Assembly: GCF_020742345.1 (NCBI RefSeq)
Contig: NZ_DYXC01000069.1
Location: 1-64,000 of the forward strand
Origin: Enteractinococcus helveticum
GTDB taxonomy: Bacteria; Actinomycetota; Actinomycetes; Actinomycetales; Micrococcaceae
Length of the DNA stretch: 64,000 nucleotides
Reading direction: 5' to 3'
A program made the position numbers and the translations under genes. This document shows, one piece after another, positions 62,873 through 64,000 of the stretch. The notes beneath the pieces were generated by a model that was given only the letters and a program-made list of their open reading frames with translations, was not told the origin of the DNA and ran no database searches. The first letter of the stretch is position 1, and the number at the start of each line of letters is the position of its first letter.

Positions 62873-63940
62873 ATGATCATCATTGGTGGGGGCATAGCAG
62901 GAGTATCACTGGCCGCCGAATTATCCGAGCGCGGCCACGCGGTAACCCTGTTGGAAGCCGAAGACCAACTGGCCTACCACACCTCCGGACGCTCAGCCCA
63001 GCAGCTGGTCCTTGGCTATGGGCCACCAGCGGTGCGTGAACTGACCGATCTCACCGTCGAAATGTTGCTAACACGACAACAAGTCCTGGATGAACCGGTG
63101 GCCTGGCCCTCGAGATTTATGATGGTCGGAACCGAAGCAGAGATCGAAGCGCATGCCTATCCCGGACAAATTCGACAAGACCAACAAGCCGTCAACCAAC
63201 TCCTCCCGGAACTCCGGTCCGAACGCTTTACCACCGGTGCCCTCGACACACGCTCATTACGCACACGAGCAGATGCCATGATCTGCTGGCTCGTAGATAG
63301 CGCCGAACACCTCGACATCCACCTCGGGGAACGCGTAACTGCAGCCACACGAACCAACGGCACCTGGCAGGTGACCACAACCAAAGCAACCTACCAGTCC
63401 GACGTCGTGATCAACGCCGCCGGGGCCTGGGCTGATGATATCGCCCAACGGTTTGGGATCAGCCCCTTGGGACTGACCCCACTGCGCCGAACCGCCGCAA
63501 TTTTGGGTATTGACCGAATAATCAGTGCTGATCGTTGCATGATGATGACAGCAGACGGGTATTACTACCGCTATGAGGCCGACGACGCGATCCTAGCCTC
63601 CCCCCAGGAGGCTGAGCCTTCGCCAGCCGAGGACGCCCAGCCGCGAGCCAACGACATTGAGGAGCTGATTCAACAAATCCAATCCGACACCACCCTACGC
63701 ATTACCGGTGTGCGATCTGCCTGGACCGGGTTGCGTACTGAAGCCGCCGACGGCGTGCCGGTTGTCGGATTTGATGACCAGCATCCCGGATTTTTCTGGT
63801 TGGCTGGCCAATCTGGTTACGGATTCCAAACGTCGCTGGGCTTTGCCCGACTGGCCGGCGACCTCATCGTCAATGGCGTCGCAGGCCAATGGGTCAGTGC
63901 TGCCTCAGTGGCAGCACTGGATCCGGGGCGATTACGTTAA
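62873..63940 (+). CDS. FAD-dependent amine/glycine oxidase-type oxidoreductase (DAO family)
   Basis: A flavoprotein of 355 residues. The N-terminal IIIGGGIAGVSLAAELSERGHAVTLLEAE is the FAD-binding fold with the ending acid, the motif YHTSGRSAQQL follows, and the C-terminal part has WTGLRTEAADGVPVVGFD and FFWLAGQSGYGFQTSLG as in glycine oxidase, sarcosine oxidase and DadA relatives. It likely oxidises an amino acid or secondary amine. TAGGAG precedes the ATG. Its stop overlaps that of the next, opposing gene. Confidence 0.85.
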   Translation: MIIIGGGIAGVSLAAELSERGHAVTLLEAEDQLAYHTSGRSAQQLVLGYGPPAVRELTDLTVEMLLTRQQVLDEPVAWPSRFMMVGTEAEIEAHAYPGQIRQDQQAVNQLLPELRSERFTTGALDTRSLRTRADAMICWLVDSAEHLDIHLGERVTAATRTNGTWQVTTTKATYQSDVVINAAGAWADDIAQRFGISPLGLTPLRRTAAILGIDRIISADRCMMMTADGYYYRYEADDAILASPQEAEPSPAEDAQPRANDIEELIQQIQSDTTLRITGVRSAWTGLRTEAADGVPVVGFDDQHPGFFWLAGQSGYGFQTSLGFARLAGDLIVNGVAGQWVSAASVAALDPGRLR

Positions 63941-64000
63941 TCCTCGGCATAGGGTAGAGCTTGGTACGCCGCGAGAATGCGGGGCTGAACCTTCTTGTTG
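63937..64000 (-). CDS. C-terminal end of an unidentified gene
   Basis: The minus strand ends an open frame whose last 20 codons read NKKVQPRILAAYQALPYAED before TAA. The rest lies beyond the right edge. The family cannot be identified from this fragment. It converges with the FAD oxidoreductase, overlapping by four bases. Confidence 0.5.
   Translation of the reverse strand, partial: NKKVQPRILAAYQALPYAED

Noticed and set aside
1..64000. CRISPR arrays, insertion sequences, prophage, attachment sites
   Set aside because: No regularly spaced repeats, transposase or integrase motifs, or tRNA-end duplications were seen.

Overview
The window reads as chromosome from an actinobacterium of the Micrococcaceae. 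The evidence is the gene content and order (rsmA-ispE-ABC-F; an nrtR-nadA-nadB-nadC-cysteine desulfurase operon; gluABCD; accE-accB facing birA; Rv1264-like cyclase; LpdA-type quinone reductase), the frequent GTG and TTG starts, and only moderate GC. The moderate GC fits genera such as Yaniella or Enteractinococcus better than high-GC Arthrobacter or Micrococcus, but that placement is inference. There is no phage, insertion sequence, plasmid or CRISPR signal.

Layout. 1-3.8 kb: rsmA, an IspE-like gene and an ABC-F ATPase. 4-12.3 kb: a SnoaL-like protein, a threonine-synthase-like enzyme, a MarR regulator, an MMPL exporter, a Nei-type glycosylase, an EamA exporter and a paired SMR exporter. 12.3-20.4 kb: acetyl-CoA synthetase, then the de novo NAD operon with a 33-bp palindromic NrtR-type operator in front. 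20.4-28.3 kb: bioB with a double operator over its promoter and start, a DJ-1/PfpI protein, tRNA-Gln(UUG), glmU, prs, rplY behind a structured leader, and pth. 28.4-34.3 kb: mfd, an acyltransferase-3 gene and a decayed tandem copy of it. 34.3-45 kb: deoC, a phosphohexomutase, purine nucleoside phosphorylase, LpdA, acetoacetyl-CoA synthetase, an MHS-type transporter and the biotinylated acyl-CoA carboxylase alpha chain. 45-53.5 kb: maf, a DUF885 peptidase, glutamate uptake gluABCD, carboxylase epsilon and beta subunits, and birA. 53.5-64 kb: a PH-domain membrane protein, adenylate cyclase, PP2C phosphatase, ligA, an inositol-phosphatase-like enzyme, a GNAT acetyltransferase, gatCAB, an FAD amine oxidase and the tail of one more gene.

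How parts work together. Biotin runs through the window: BioB makes it, BirA attaches it, and the AccBC and AccB/AccE subunits use it. BirA has no DNA-binding domain and bioB carries TGAAC-N3-GTTCA boxes, so biotin control is probably by a separate BioQ-like repressor. The NAD operon carries its own cysteine desulfurase, which can serve the NadA iron-sulfur cluster.

The most striking observation is two intact, well-placed genes for normally essential enzymes whose catalytic residues are gone. GatA (60040-61317) has Ser in place of the triad Lys, has lost the Gly/Ser-rich loop with the cis-Ser, and has Thr in place of the nucleophilic Ser, while GatB and GatC look complete. The IspE-like protein (987-1955) has lost all three GHMP-kinase motifs and the catalytic Asp. 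Both sit in their ancestral operons with uninterrupted frames, which points to retained non-catalytic or altered function rather than ordinary decay.
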